Assembly (NCBI RefSeq): GCF_938030785.1
Contig: NZ_CALHIK010000153.1
Location: forward strand, 1 to 18,014
DNA from: an uncultured Campylobacter sp.
GTDB lineage: Bacteria; Campylobacterota; Campylobacteria; Campylobacterales; Campylobacteraceae
Direction: 5' to 3'
Length of the DNA: 18,014 bases
The translations under genes were made by a program, and so were the position numbers. This document shows positions 7,228 through 15,320 of this stretch, one piece after another; position 1 is the stretch's first letter, and each line of letters starts with the position of its first letter. The notes below the pieces were generated by a model. The model was not told the origin of the DNA. It worked only from the letters and a program-made list of their open reading frames with translations, and ran no database searches.

Positions 7228-10200
7228 CTAGAGCTTGGCTGCTTTGCCCGAGCGAAAATACGCTCCGATCGCAAGAGCCACCATCGAAGCGACCATCGCG
7301 TACGCCCAGCCCGGCACCGGAATGCGCTCGCCGCTAGCGTAGGAGTGCATTCCGCTTAGGTAGAAATTTACACCGAAATAGGTCATTATGACGCTAAAAT
7401 ACGCAAACATCGAGGCTACGGCGAAGGCGAATTGATTGTTGAGCTTAGGCATAAATCTAAAATGCACGACCGCCGCGTAGATCAGAATCGTAATGAGCGC
7501 CCAGGTCTCCTTCGGATCCCAGCCCCAGTAGCGCCCCCAGCTTTCGTTCGCCCATACGCCGCCTAGGAAGTTACCCACCGTCAGCAGGCAAAGACCTAGG
7601 ATCATCGACATTTCGTTGATATGCGTGGCTTCTGCGATATTGCGAGCGATCTCGGGGTTTTTCTTGTCGAATAAAAACATCACGAGGGTGAAAATTCCAA
7701 GCAGCATGCAAAGCCCCAAAAATCCGTAGCTTGCGGTGATTACCGAGACGTGGATCGTAAGCCAGTATGATTTTAAGACCGGTTGCAGATTGGTAATCTG
7801 CGGATCGATGTCGCTAAGATGCGCCACCATCAGCGTGATGCCCGCCATTATCGAGGTAAGCGCCAGCGAGATCGCGGATTTACGCGAGAAAAATATTCCG
7901 CTTAGAGACAGCGCCCATGCGATGTAGATGAGCGATTCGTATGAGTTGCTCCACGGCGCGTGCCCCGAGACGTAGCCGCGTAGCGCAAGACCCGCAGTAT
8001 GCGCGATGAAGGCGATGATATTTACGATATAAACGAGCTTAAACGCGCCGCCTAGGCGAAGCCCCGGCTTCATCATCCGCAAAAAGATAAAGATCAGAAG
8101 CAAAAATCCCGAGATAGTATAGATCGGAAAGAGGCGTTTAAAAATTTTAGCCTTGTTGAATAAAATTTCATATTTTATCGCGCTCTCGCTAGGCATCAGT
8201 GCCGCGCCGTTTTGCGTTTGATATTTTTTGAGATATTGCAGCATCTTGTTCGCGCTCGCCCAATCGCCGTTTTCTTGAGCGTAAACCACTGAAGAGACGA
8301 ACGCGCTCATCATCTTTTTTACGTCATCCGCTTCTTTTTGATCGGCTATATCGCCCAAAAACAGAGGCGAAAGCCATTCATCGTTTTTGGCATTTTTTAC
8401 GGGAATGATACGAAAATAATATCCCATAAATGCCGAGTAAAAGACGTTTACGCGCTCATTTACTTTGATGATCTCCTTATCGAGCACGCCGCGGTTACCC
8501 AGGGGCTTGCGGTTGATCTCCTCGACCATTTTATCGAGCTTGTAATAGCTCTCGCCCCCTTTAAATTCAAAAAAATCCACCATACTGGCGTGAGTCCGCT
8601 TCTCGTCGATGCCTAGAATTTTCTTAAGCTCGGGCTCGCTAACCTTGATAATCGGCGCGCGCCTCCAATATTCTTGATTTAGCATAAAAGAAAGCGCTAC
8701 GGCGTTATGATTTAAAATTTCGCCGTTTGGCGCTTTGTAGTCGTCGGCGCGGTAAATTTTATTCAAAAGCTCCCTTGCAGTGGTATCAAAAGGCTCCATT
8801 CGTCCGTCAAATCCCTGAATGACGAGGCTGGCCAGATCATCGCTAAATTTCTTATCGAATTTAGGCAAGCTAAGCTCGCTAGGAGCGCTAAAGCGGTGCA
8901 TAGCGCCCACGTCGGTTTCGCTTTGCCGTGCGGAATTTTCGCCTTTTAAATTTGCGGAATTTTCGCCGTTAGAGCTTGCAGCGTTCGCGGCACTATCGGA
9001 ATTTGTCTCGCTTGCGACACTCTTAGAATTTGTAGCGTCCGCAGAATTTACTTCGCTCGTAGAATTCGCCTCGCTAGCGGCGCTTGCGGAGATGGTTTCG
9101 CTAGCCGCAGAACTCGTCTCGGCGGTGGAATTTGCCTCGGCGCGGACTAAGCTCGGAGCCGAAAATGCAAAAACAAATGCAAGCATAAGAGCGGCACCCT
9201 TTGCGCCGCGTTTACTCTTTTTGGTGTGTTTGGACGCTGCGGCAGAATCGCCGCCCGAAGCGCTCTGCGCGCCGCCGTCCGTAGCCAGGTGGGTATTTTC
9301 GCTGATTAGGCGCGAGAGCTTGAAAAAGCGCGAGTTTGGGTTGAAAAAGTTAAAAAACATCCCCGCGCAAAGCAAAATATATCCGATGTAGGTAGGGATT
9401 TTGCCCGGATCTTTGTTTATCGAAAGTATGGTGCCGCGCTCATCCATATCGTATGAGCTTTGGAAAAATCGGTATCCGCCGTGATCTAGCACGTGGTTCA
9501 TATAGATGTCGTAATCAAGCGTGTAGTTACCGTCTTTAAGCGTGATCTCGCTTTTGTATCCCGACGGCGAGTTGGTGCCTGGGTAGCGATCCAGCACGAA
9601 GTCTTTAAGAGCGATTTTAAACGGCAGATGAAGCATCTTAGGCGCCAAAGCTACGATAAAATTTCGTCCTGCGACGTTGTAGCTCGCTCCTTGCGAATCC
9701 CTGGGTAGATAGATCTCCTTGCTCTGCCCGTCAAAGCTAAGCGTAGCCACTACGCCTGGCTCGCCCGGTAGGTTTTTTGCAACCGGGACGAAGCTTTCTG
9801 TCGCCGAGCTTAGCAGGCTAACAGGGGCGAAATTTATCCCCTCGAAGGTATAAAGCGCCAGATTATCGATCAAATTATCCTCGTTTTTAACTAGTGCGGC
9901 GGAGCTCATATCCGCCATTTTGGTGGCGTTGATGTCGAAATTTGAGTTGATATAAAATTTGCCCTCTTTCAGGGTTATGTAGATAAAATCCTTCCTCTTC
10001 GGCATCGTATTAAAGGCTATGCTTACTTCGCCGATCTCGATACTTTCGCCCGCTTGCAGCGCTATGTTTTGATTACCTATGGCGTTTGAAAACAGAAACT
10101 CGACCCTCGCAGGCGCCTTGCCGCTCGGATCCTCGATCCATTTAAGCTCGCCGTGTTCTACGAGCTCTTTAAATTTGAGATTTGCGTTCTTGCCCTCGAC

Positions 10201-10653
10201 GTCTAAGTTTAGATCAAAATCCATCCGCCCCGCGCCGTTTAAAATTTTATTATTATCTGCGGTGATAAACTCGCCGTCTTTGCCTAGAGTTATGAGCTGA
10301 ACGAACTCCTCTTTGGTGCTTACGATGGAGCTTTCGGCGTTTTCTCTTATGTGCATATTGCCCTCAAAGCCGAAATACCTCGTCAAAATCGCGCCTATTA
10401 GCATAAACAAAAAGCTTGCGTGAAAGATTAGCGCAGGTAGCGTGCGAAGCTTTATCATGCGGTAGCGGTAGATATTGTAGGCTAAATTTATTCCCAAAAG
10501 CATCATCAGCGCCCCAAACCAAGGCGCGGCGTAAACCATCGCCCAAGCTACCTCCGTGCTGTAAGCGGTCTCAACGAAGGTAGCGATCGCACAGGATAGC
10601 GCCAAAATTAGCAGCATAGCCGACGCACACTCCATACTTAAAAATGTTTTCAT
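7228..10653 (-). CDS. ccsBA: Fused ResB-CcsA cytochrome c haem synthase (CcsBA)
   Basis: A 1141-residue inner-membrane protein of system II cytochrome c maturation, which exports haem and attaches it to CXXCH motifs. The N-terminal ResB part (about 1-450) has three helices, a large periplasmic domain and a fourth helix (YIGYILLCAGMFFNFF). A basic cytoplasmic stretch and a hydrophobic segment (KGAALMLAFVFAFSAPSLVRA) then lead into a 77-residue Ser/Ala-rich periplasmic linker (8911-9141) and a further periplasmic domain. The C-terminal CcsA part has the haem-handling WWD motif (WGRYWGWDPKETW, near residues 1039-1051) and two flanking periplasmic histidines (GHAPWSNSYES and GMHSYAS). The start is set at ATG 10653, since TTG at 10656 would sit too close to the AAAGGAA ribosome binding site. 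C. jejuni Cj1013c is a fusion of the same kind. The neighbouring petC product is a likely substrate. Confidence 0.95.
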   Translation of the reverse strand: MKTFLSMECASAMLLILALSCAIATFVETAYSTEVAWAMVYAAPWFGALMMLLGINLAYNIYRYRMIKLRTLPALIFHASFLFMLIGAILTRYFGFEGNMHIRENAESSIVSTKEEFVQLITLGKDGEFITADNNKILNGAGRMDFDLNLDVEGKNANLKFKELVEHGELKWIEDPSGKAPARVEFLFSNAIGNQNIALQAGESIEIGEVSIAFNTMPKRKDFIYITLKEGKFYINSNFDINATKMADMSSAALVKNEDNLIDNLALYTFEGINFAPVSLLSSATESFVPVAKNLPGEPGVVATLSFDGQSKEIYLPRDSQGASYNVAGRNFIVALAPKMLHLPFKIALKDFVLDRYPGTNSPSGYKSEITLKDGNYTLDYDIYMNHVLDHGGYRFFQSSYDMDERGTILSINKDPGKIPTYIGYILLCAGMFFNFFNPNSRFFKLSRLISENTHLATDGGAQSASGGDSAAASKHTKKSKRGAKGAALMLAFVFAFSAPSLVRAEANSTAETSSAASETISASAASEANSTSEVNSADATNSKSVASETNSDSAANAASSNGENSANLKGENSARQSETDVGAMHRFSAPSELSLPKFDKKFSDDLASLVIQGFDGRMEPFDTTARELLNKIYRADDYKAPNGEILNHNAVALSFMLNQEYWRRAPIIKVSEPELKKILGIDEKRTHASMVDFFEFKGGESYYKLDKMVEEINRKPLGNRGVLDKEIIKVNERVNVFYSAFMGYYFRIIPVKNAKNDEWLSPLFLGDIADQKEADDVKKMMSAFVSSVVYAQENGDWASANKMLQYLKKYQTQNGAALMPSESAIKYEILFNKAKIFKRLFPIYTISGFLLLIFIFLRMMKPGLRLGGAFKLVYIVNIIAFIAHTAGLALRGYVSGHAPWSNSYESLIYIAWALSLSGIFFSRKSAISLALTSIMAGITLMVAHLSDIDPQITNLQPVLKSYWLTIHVSVITASYGFLGLCMLLGIFTLVMFLFDKKNPEIARNIAEATHINEMSMILGLCLLTVGNFLGGVWANESWGRYWGWDPKETWALITILIYAAVVHFRFMPKLNNQFAFAVASMFAYFSVIMTYFGVNFYLSGMHSYASGERIPVPGWAYAMVASMVALAIGAYFRSGKAAKL
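8911..9141 (-). repeat. Low-complexity Ser/Ala/Asn/Glu linker coding region inside ccsBA
   Basis: These 77 codons encode a stretch in which 38 residues are Ser or Ala, with recurring short units such as EANST, ASETNS and GENSA. At the DNA level GAATTT-containing units recur at irregular spacing. It sits directly after a signal-like hydrophobic helix, so it should be periplasmic. Both strands stay open across it, which explains a long antisense open frame at 8819-9391. Confidence 0.7.
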
Positions 10654-10693
10654 CAATTTCCTTTAAATTTTACGGGGGTTTAAAAAACGCGAG

Positions 10694-10702
10694 ATTTTAG
10701 CA
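10694..10702 (-). promoter_or_regulatory. Extended -10 promoter of ccsBA
   Basis: TGCTAAAAT (TGn extended -10 plus TAAAAT) reads on the minus strand about 41 bases before the ccsBA ATG, in the 63-base gap after creA. The same TGnTAAAAT pattern precedes creA, supporting the call. Confidence 0.45.
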
Positions 10703-10716
10703 GAATTTGCTTAATT

Positions 10717-11223
10717 TCATTTTACGTTCGCGCCGCTTGCGTTTCCGTCGTAGCCAAACTCGCACACCTCGCCCACGGCCTGGCGGCACGGGATTGCAGA
10801 GACCGAATTATTGGGCGAGCCGTCGATGATTTTATCCGAGTAGATTAGATAGATCAGCGCGTTTTGCTTCTCGTCAAACATCCGCACGACGTGAGTTTTC
10901 TTAAAAATTAACGAGCTGCGCTTTTCAAAAATATCCTCTTTTTTGAGCTTTTCCTTGATTAAAATTTTAGGCGCGGTCTGTACGCAGGAGACGGAAGCTT
11001 CGGAGCGATCCTCCTCTACGCCGATGATCTCTTTGGCGCCGCCTTTTTTGGCATATGAGACGTAGCAGGTAACGCCCTGCACCTTGGGGTCTTTTACGGC
11101 GATGATCTCGATGCGATCGTCCTTGCCGAATATCCTAAAAGAGGTATTTACGCTATCTATCGTCTCGTAGTCTTTGGCGCAAGCAAGCGCGGCAAACGCT
11201 AGCGCGAGTAAAAATTTTTTCAT
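10717..11223 (-). CDS. creA: CreA family periplasmic protein
   Basis: A 168-residue protein of the CreA family, whose biochemical function is not established. The start at ATG 11223 is preferred over an ATG 19 codons upstream, because AAAGG lies 6 bases before it and because the protein then opens with a signal peptide (MKKFLLALAFAALACA). Residues 22-140 carry the family pattern: VNTSFRIFGKDDRI, DPKVQGVTCYVSYAKKGG (46-62), EEDRSEASVSC (70-80), KRSSLIFKKTHVVRMFDEKQNALIYLIYSDK (101-131) and GSPNNSVSAIP (135-145). Cysteines 53 and 80 are in the positions shared with E. coli CreA. A C-terminal extension adds two more cysteines (C146, C154) that I do not recall in E. coli CreA. It is transcribed divergently from the sugar-phosphate mutase. 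Confidence 0.92.
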   Translation of the reverse strand: MKKFLLALAFAALACAKDYETIDSVNTSFRIFGKDDRIEIIAVKDPKVQGVTCYVSYAKKGGAKEIIGVEEDRSEASVSCVQTAPKILIKEKLKKEDIFEKRSSLIFKKTHVVRMFDEKQNALIYLIYSDKIIDGSPNNSVSAIPCRQAVGEVCEFGYDGNASGANVK

Positions 11224-11248
11224 AAGCGACCTTTGGAATTTTGGGCAG

Positions 11249-11257
11249 ATTTTAACA
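11249..11257 (-). promoter_or_regulatory. Extended -10 promoter of creA
   Basis: TGTTAAAAT reads on the minus strand 26 bases before the creA ATG, inside the 97-base divergent region shared with the plus-strand operon. Confidence 0.45.
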
Positions 11258-11285
11258 TTTATAATATAAATTTTAAGCAAGTTTT

Positions 11286-11291
11286 TATAAA
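11286..11291 (+). promoter_or_regulatory. -10 box for the phosphomannomutase-alr-lemA operon
   Basis: TATAAA (within TTTTTATAAAAT) lies 30 bases before the ATG at 11321, following T-rich sequence typical of Campylobacter promoters. The AAAGGA ribosome binding site is at 11309-11314. Confidence 0.45.
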
Positions 11292-11320
11292 ATGGCTCGG
11301 TTAAATTTGAAAGGAACTAA

Positions 11321-12679
11321 ATGATCGAAAATATCTTTAGGGAGTACGACATACGCGGTATCGTGGGCGAGGAGCTAAACGAGCGCAGCGTAAAAGCGAT
11401 CGGTTTCGCGCTTGGTAAACATATCGCAAATCTGGGGCTTGAGCGCGTTAGCGTGGGATACGACGCCCGTCTTAGCGCGGATGAGCTTTTCGGCTATTTC
11501 GTAAGCGGGCTAAATTTTGCAGCTCTGCGGGTTTTTAATATCGGCTTGCTGCCGACGCCGGTGGGCTATTTTAGCGTATTTACGCATAAATTTGACGCAA
11601 ACGTAATGATCACCGGCTCGCACAATCCTAAAAATTACAACGGCTTTAAGATCACGATCGGCACGGACAGCTTCTTTGGCGAGGATTTGAAGCGCCTCGG
11701 CGCGCAGGTGCGAGAGCTGATCGGTTCAAATTTTGAAATTCCGACCGATACAAGTGCCCAGAGGTACGATATTTTAAGCGAGTATCTAGCATATTTTGAG
11801 AAGGAATTTGCGGCTCTTAAGGGCTTTGCCGCACCTTTTATAATCGACTGCGCAAACGGCGCTGCGGGCGTTACCGCTACTAAAATCATCGAAAGGCTTG
11901 GGCTAAACGCTAAAGTTTTATTTCCGCAGCCCGACGGCAATTTCCCAAACCACCACCCCGATCCTAGCGAGGAGAAAAATTTAGCGGATCTTAAGGTCGC
12001 GATGAAGCAAGACGGCGTGGCGCTAGGGTTCGGCTTTGACGGGGATGCCGATAGGATCGCCGTGCTTACGCCGCGTCGCAACATCAAAGGCGACGAGCTA
12101 GCCTGCCTGCTTGCTCTAAACATGCACCGCCCGCGCATCCTAGGCGAGGTCAAATGCTCGCAGGCGATGTATGACACCATCGATAAGATCGGCAAAAGCT
12201 TCATGGGCAAGACCGGCCACAGCAATATCAAAAAAGCGATGAAGGAGCTCGGTATCGATCTTGCCGCCGAGGTTAGCGGGCATATCTATTTTAAGGAGAG
12301 ATATTTCGGCTTCGACGATGCCGTGTATGCGATGATGCGCGTGCTTGAGCTCGTAAAGCTCGGCTTTGATCTTGACGGCGAGCTGGATAAGCTGCCGCGG
12401 ACGTTTAGTACCGACGAGATAAAATTTAATACGAGCGAGGAGCGTAAATTTGAGATCATCGAGGCGGTCAAAGCACGCATCCATAGCGGCATAGAGGAGC
12501 TTCCCGCCGTGCGCGACGTAATCGAAATAGACGGCATCCGCGTGCGATTTGACGACGGCTGGGCGCTCGTGCGCGCTAGCAACACCACGCCCGTGATCGT
12601 AACCCGCTTCGAGGCCGGCAGCGCGGAGTTTAGAGATAAGATGCAAAGCGTATTTTTAGAAATTTTGAAAAAATGCTAA
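11321..12679 (+). CDS. Phosphomannomutase/phosphoglucomutase
   Basis: A 452-residue cytosolic alpha-D-phosphohexomutase that interconverts the 6- and 1-phosphates of mannose or glucose to feed nucleotide-sugar and surface polysaccharide synthesis. All four family signatures are visible. The catalytic phosphoserine loop is TGSHNPKNYNGFK with S100. The Mg-binding loop is GFDGDADR with D240, D242 and D244. The sugar-specificity loop is EVSGH at 317-321. The phosphate-binding loop near the C-terminus is RASNTTPVIVTRFEA. Length fits the bacterial AlgC/ManB group (C. jejuni Cj1407c is a similar protein). The ATG is preceded by AAAGGA and it is the first gene of a plus-strand operon. Which sugar is preferred cannot be read from the sequence. 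Confidence 0.95.
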   Translation: MIENIFREYDIRGIVGEELNERSVKAIGFALGKHIANLGLERVSVGYDARLSADELFGYFVSGLNFAALRVFNIGLLPTPVGYFSVFTHKFDANVMITGSHNPKNYNGFKITIGTDSFFGEDLKRLGAQVRELIGSNFEIPTDTSAQRYDILSEYLAYFEKEFAALKGFAAPFIIDCANGAAGVTATKIIERLGLNAKVLFPQPDGNFPNHHPDPSEEKNLADLKVAMKQDGVALGFGFDGDADRIAVLTPRRNIKGDELACLLALNMHRPRILGEVKCSQAMYDTIDKIGKSFMGKTGHSNIKKAMKELGIDLAAEVSGHIYFKERYFGFDDAVYAMMRVLELVKLGFDLDGELDKLPRTFSTDEIKFNTSEERKFEIIEAVKARIHSGIEELPAVRDVIEIDGIRVRFDDGWALVRASNTTPVIVTRFEAGSAEFRDKMQSVFLEILKKC

Positions 12680-12727
12680 ATATCGCCAGGATAAAATTTG
12701 ATGATAAATTTAAATCAAGGATGTGAA

Positions 12728-12988
12728 ATGCAAGAAAACAGCGAAGCGAGCGCACAAAAAGAGCTCGTCGAAAAAAATATCAAAGAGCTTTTGGGCGCCA
12801 GGGCGGAATTTTTTAAATTTTTAGACGAGCGCGTGCCAAAAATCGCGGGTACCGACGTGTTTGATTTCGAGCGTGCAAGTGCAGCGAGCCTGAAGGAGGT
12901 TTACGAGAAATTTTACGGCTACGACTACGCCACGCGCAAGCTGCTACCCTATCTCTACCGCGCGTACGGAGTGAACTTCGATGTCTGA
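12728..12988 (+). CDS. Small hypothetical protein, 86 residues
   Basis: I do not recognise this family. The start is set at ATG 12728, after AAGGA at 12717-12721, rather than at ATG codons ten positions upstream, which lack a ribosome binding site. The product is a soluble, mostly helical, charged protein (MQENSEASAQKELVEKN...) with no signal peptide or transmembrane helix. The C-terminal half is rich in Tyr and aromatic residues (EKFYGYDYATRKLLPYLYRAYG, approximately residues 60-81). It begins 48 bases after the mutase and its stop codon overlaps the start of alr by 8 bases, so it is translated as part of the operon. A small soluble helper or an unrecognised regulator are both possible; neither is supported directly. 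Confidence 0.8.
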   Translation: MQENSEASAQKELVEKNIKELLGARAEFFKFLDERVPKIAGTDVFDFERASAASLKEVYEKFYGYDYATRKLLPYLYRAYGVNFDV

Positions 12989-13994
12989 GATACTGCTCGA
13001 TCGCGCGGCATATCTGCATAATCTCGCGCAGATCGCGGCCAAAGTAGGCGGCGCGGATAAAATTTTCCTAGTCGCCAAGGACAACTCCTACGGCCACGGC
13101 TCTAGGCTCTGCTGCGAGGCTGCGGCGAGCTTCGGTATCGATAAGGCGGTCGTGCGTACTATGAGTGAAGCCGCGCAGATCGCAGATCTATTCGGCGAAA
13201 TTTTAGTGCTTTCGCACATTCCAAGCGGGGACGAGGATGAGCGGTTTTGCTACGCGGTAAACGATCTTGGCTACTTCGCGCGCCTTAAGAGGGGCGCTAA
13301 AATTTACATCGCCGTAGATACCGCGATGCATAGAAACGGCATCGACGCTACCGAGCTAGATGAGGCGCTTAGGCTGTGCAAGGCGGGCAAGTTTAGGCTG
13401 ATGGGTTTTTTCACGCACTTTCGCGCAAGCGACGAGCTAAACGGCGATTTTTTCGCGCAGAGGCAAAATTTTATAGAATTTAAGCGGCTCGCGAGGCAAA
13501 AAGCGGCCGCCGCGGGCTTTGGAAATTTAAAATTTCATTCGAGCAACTCCGCGGCGATCGAGCGCAGAGCGGGCTTTGATGATGAGTATGCGCGCGTGGG
13601 GATGGCGCAGTTCGGCTACGCGCAGTTTGACGAAAGTTTAGGCTTGCGTCCCGTGCTTAAGCTCTATGCCGATCTGATCAGCTCGCGCGTGCTAAAAAAG
13701 GGCCAGCGCGTGGGCTACGGCGCGAAATTTGAAGCGCCGCGAGATATGAAGATCGGCACCTACGATCTGGGCTATGCGGACGGACTTTTGCGCTACGACG
13801 GCGACGGCGAGCTCGTACTACCGGGCGGCGAGCGGATGCTAGGCAAGATGTCGATGGATAGCTTCTGCGCAGAATTCGGCGACGAGCGTATCTGCGTGCT
13901 GGGCGACGCGCGGGTTTGGGCTAAATTTTTTGATACGATCGAGTATGAAATTTTAGTAAAACTAAGCAGCGAAATTAAAAGGAGCTGGGTATGA
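12981..13994 (+). CDS. alr: Alanine racemase
   Basis: A 337-residue PLP-dependent enzyme that converts L-alanine to D-alanine for peptidoglycan. The PLP lysine is K33 in LVAKDNSYGHG. The MHRNG motif (116-120) corresponds to the conserved substrate-binding MxRxG. The catalytic tyrosine is probably Y246 in RVGYGAKFEAPRDM. GYADGLLR (264-271) and GKMSMDSF (288-295) are further family landmarks. The protein is slightly shorter than the common 360-370 residues, with a short C-terminal domain, as far as I recall normal for Campylobacter. It overlaps the upstream small gene by 8 bases and the downstream lemA by 4 (ATGA), implying coupled translation. Confidence 0.94.
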   Translation: MSEILLDRAAYLHNLAQIAAKVGGADKIFLVAKDNSYGHGSRLCCEAAASFGIDKAVVRTMSEAAQIADLFGEILVLSHIPSGDEDERFCYAVNDLGYFARLKRGAKIYIAVDTAMHRNGIDATELDEALRLCKAGKFRLMGFFTHFRASDELNGDFFAQRQNFIEFKRLARQKAAAAGFGNLKFHSSNSAAIERRAGFDDEYARVGMAQFGYAQFDESLGLRPVLKLYADLISSRVLKKGQRVGYGAKFEAPRDMKIGTYDLGYADGLLRYDGDGELVLPGGERMLGKMSMDSFCAEFGDERICVLGDARVWAKFFDTIEYEILVKLSSEIKRSWV

Positions 13995-14770
13995 GCGGTT
14001 GCGGCGGCAAAAATTTCGTAGGGCGCCTCGCTCGCGGCGAGCGTCCATACGGCGAGCGTCCGTACGGCGAGCGCGAGAAGCGTGGCGGAAATTTTAACGG
14101 CGATTTCGGGCAAAATTTTAGAAAAACCGCCAACCTCGGCGGCGAGCCTTTCATAAACTCAGGCGCGGATGAAAGCTTCGGCGAAAGCCATTTTAGCGGT
14201 GAATCAAAGCGCCGCGGCTTTGTTTTGTTAAAAATTTTGATCCTGCTTATTATCGCGGCGATCGCCTGCGTGATCTTTGCGGTGCCCGTTTACAATAATC
14301 TCGTTGCCAAAAGCGAGGAGGTAAACGCCGCGTGGGCGCAGGTGCAGAGTCAATACAAGCGCCGCGCGGAGCTGGTCCCCGGTTTCGTGCAGATCGTAAA
14401 GGATCACGCGACTCACGAAAAAGACGCGCTGCAGGGCGTCATAAGCGCGCAGGCCAAGGCGACCGCCCTAAATTTGGACGATGCCTCGCAAAACCGAGAC
14501 GCGTTTTTTAAATTTAACGCCGCGCAAAGCGAGCTAAGCTCGGCGCTTTCGCGGCTGATGCTGGCGATCGAGCGCTATCCCGAGCTTAGGGCGGATCAAA
14601 ATTTTGCGAGTTTGCAAAATGAGCTCGAAAGTAGCCGCAGTCGCATCGCCGCGGCCCTCAAGGACTACGCCGCCGCGGCGAGGGAGTACAACGAGATGAT
14701 CCGCGCCTTTCCGACGAGCGTCGTTGCTAAGCTGGTCGGTATGAGCGAGCCTAGGGCCGCTTTGGAATAG
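13991..14770 (+). CDS. lemA: LemA family membrane protein with a long N-terminal extension
   Basis: A 259-residue protein. The LemA core begins with a transmembrane helix (residues 77-99) and the diagnostic YNNLVAKSEEVNAAWAQVQS (101-120), followed by QYKRRAELVPGFVQIVKDHATHEK, long helices and the closing YNEMIRAFPTSVVAKLVG. By family knowledge the helical bundle is extracytoplasmic; function is not established. Residues 1-75 are unusual: a Gly/Arg/Phe/Asn-rich low-complexity segment including tandem GERPY units (DNA repeat at 14036-14073), absent from typical LemA. The start is ATG 13991, overlapping the alr stop as ATGA; an internal TTG just before the helix is a less likely alternative. It is the last gene of the operon. 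Confidence 0.9.
   Translation: MSGCGGKNFVGRLARGERPYGERPYGEREKRGGNFNGDFGQNFRKTANLGGEPFINSGADESFGESHFSGESKRRGFVLLKILILLIIAAIACVIFAVPVYNNLVAKSEEVNAAWAQVQSQYKRRAELVPGFVQIVKDHATHEKDALQGVISAQAKATALNLDDASQNRDAFFKFNAAQSELSSALSRLMLAIERYPELRADQNFASLQNELESSRSRIAAALKDYAAAAREYNEMIRAFPTSVVAKLVGMSEPRAALE
14036..14073 (+). repeat. 15-base tandem repeat in the lemA 5' end
   Basis: Two full units (14036-14050, GGCGAGCGTCCATAC, and 14051-14065, differing at one base) and a partial third (14066-14073) encode GERPY-GERPY-GER. Such an in-frame repeat could vary in copy number between strains without breaking the frame. Confidence 0.8.
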
Positions 14771-15066
14771 GGCGCGGCTCGCTTGAATGCGCGGATAAGT
14801 TTAGCGTTTAAAAGTGCGAAATTTAGGCTGCGAATGTGAAATTTCAGCGCGCTGCTCGCGCAGAGTTTGATTTTAAATTTTGCGTCTTTTTGCGATCGCG
14901 GCTCGCGCACGCCGTATCGCTTGCGTAAATTTTGATTTCAAACAGCGCGTGTTGCGCAGTTAAGGCTTTACGCGGCACCTTGCCTCGTCACAGCAGATTT
15001 AAAATTTCACCCTTGCTTTTAAATTTAAACTTATGCGGCGGTTTGTTTTGCGGCGAAGCTCGTCCG

Positions 15067-15103
15067 TAAAAACCGCGCTGTTTTAGCGGCGCCGCGGTTT
15101 TTA
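15067..15103 (+). terminator. Intrinsic terminator, possibly bidirectional, downstream of lemA
   Basis: An 11-bp perfect stem (15067-15077 with 15093-15103; TAAAAACCGCG/CGCGGTTTTTA) encloses a 15-base loop, with the T-run in the right arm. The A-run in the left arm makes it symmetrical, so it could act on both strands. It lies about 300 bases past the lemA stop. Confidence 0.6.
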
Positions 15104-15286
15104 TAAATTTAACTTCCCGCCGCGGAATGAATTTTAAAATTTTGAGGCCAAATAAGGTCGCTTCTTTTGATACTCTTTTTTACGCTTTCGTTTTACTGCT
15201 GCGCCGCGCACTTATACCGGGCGGCAACGACGACCGGCTGCTATAAAATTTGAGTCTTTAAATTTAGCCGCAGCCGGCGAGTCTTT

Positions 15287-15320
15287 GCATTTAAATTTAC
15301 GCCGCCGTAAATTTAAATGC
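15287..15320. repeat. Perfect 15-bp inverted repeat with 4-base loop
   Basis: Arms 15287-15301 (GCATTTAAATTTACG) and 15306-15320 are exact reverse complements around CCGC. An 8-bp GC-rich inverted repeat (15234-15241 / 15270-15277) lies immediately upstream. No T-run follows on either strand. Confidence 0.75.

Noticed and set aside
8819..9391. 190-codon open frame on the plus strand, antisense to ccsBA
   Set aside because: It is the mirror of the Ser/Ala-rich linker codons; the translation is a monotone Glu/Phe/Ser/Leu/Ala string with no ribosome binding site, and the minus-strand gene is certain.
11635..12646. Two long antisense frames opposite the phosphomannomutase gene
   Set aside because: They lie wholly within a gene with all catalytic motifs intact and show no family features of their own.
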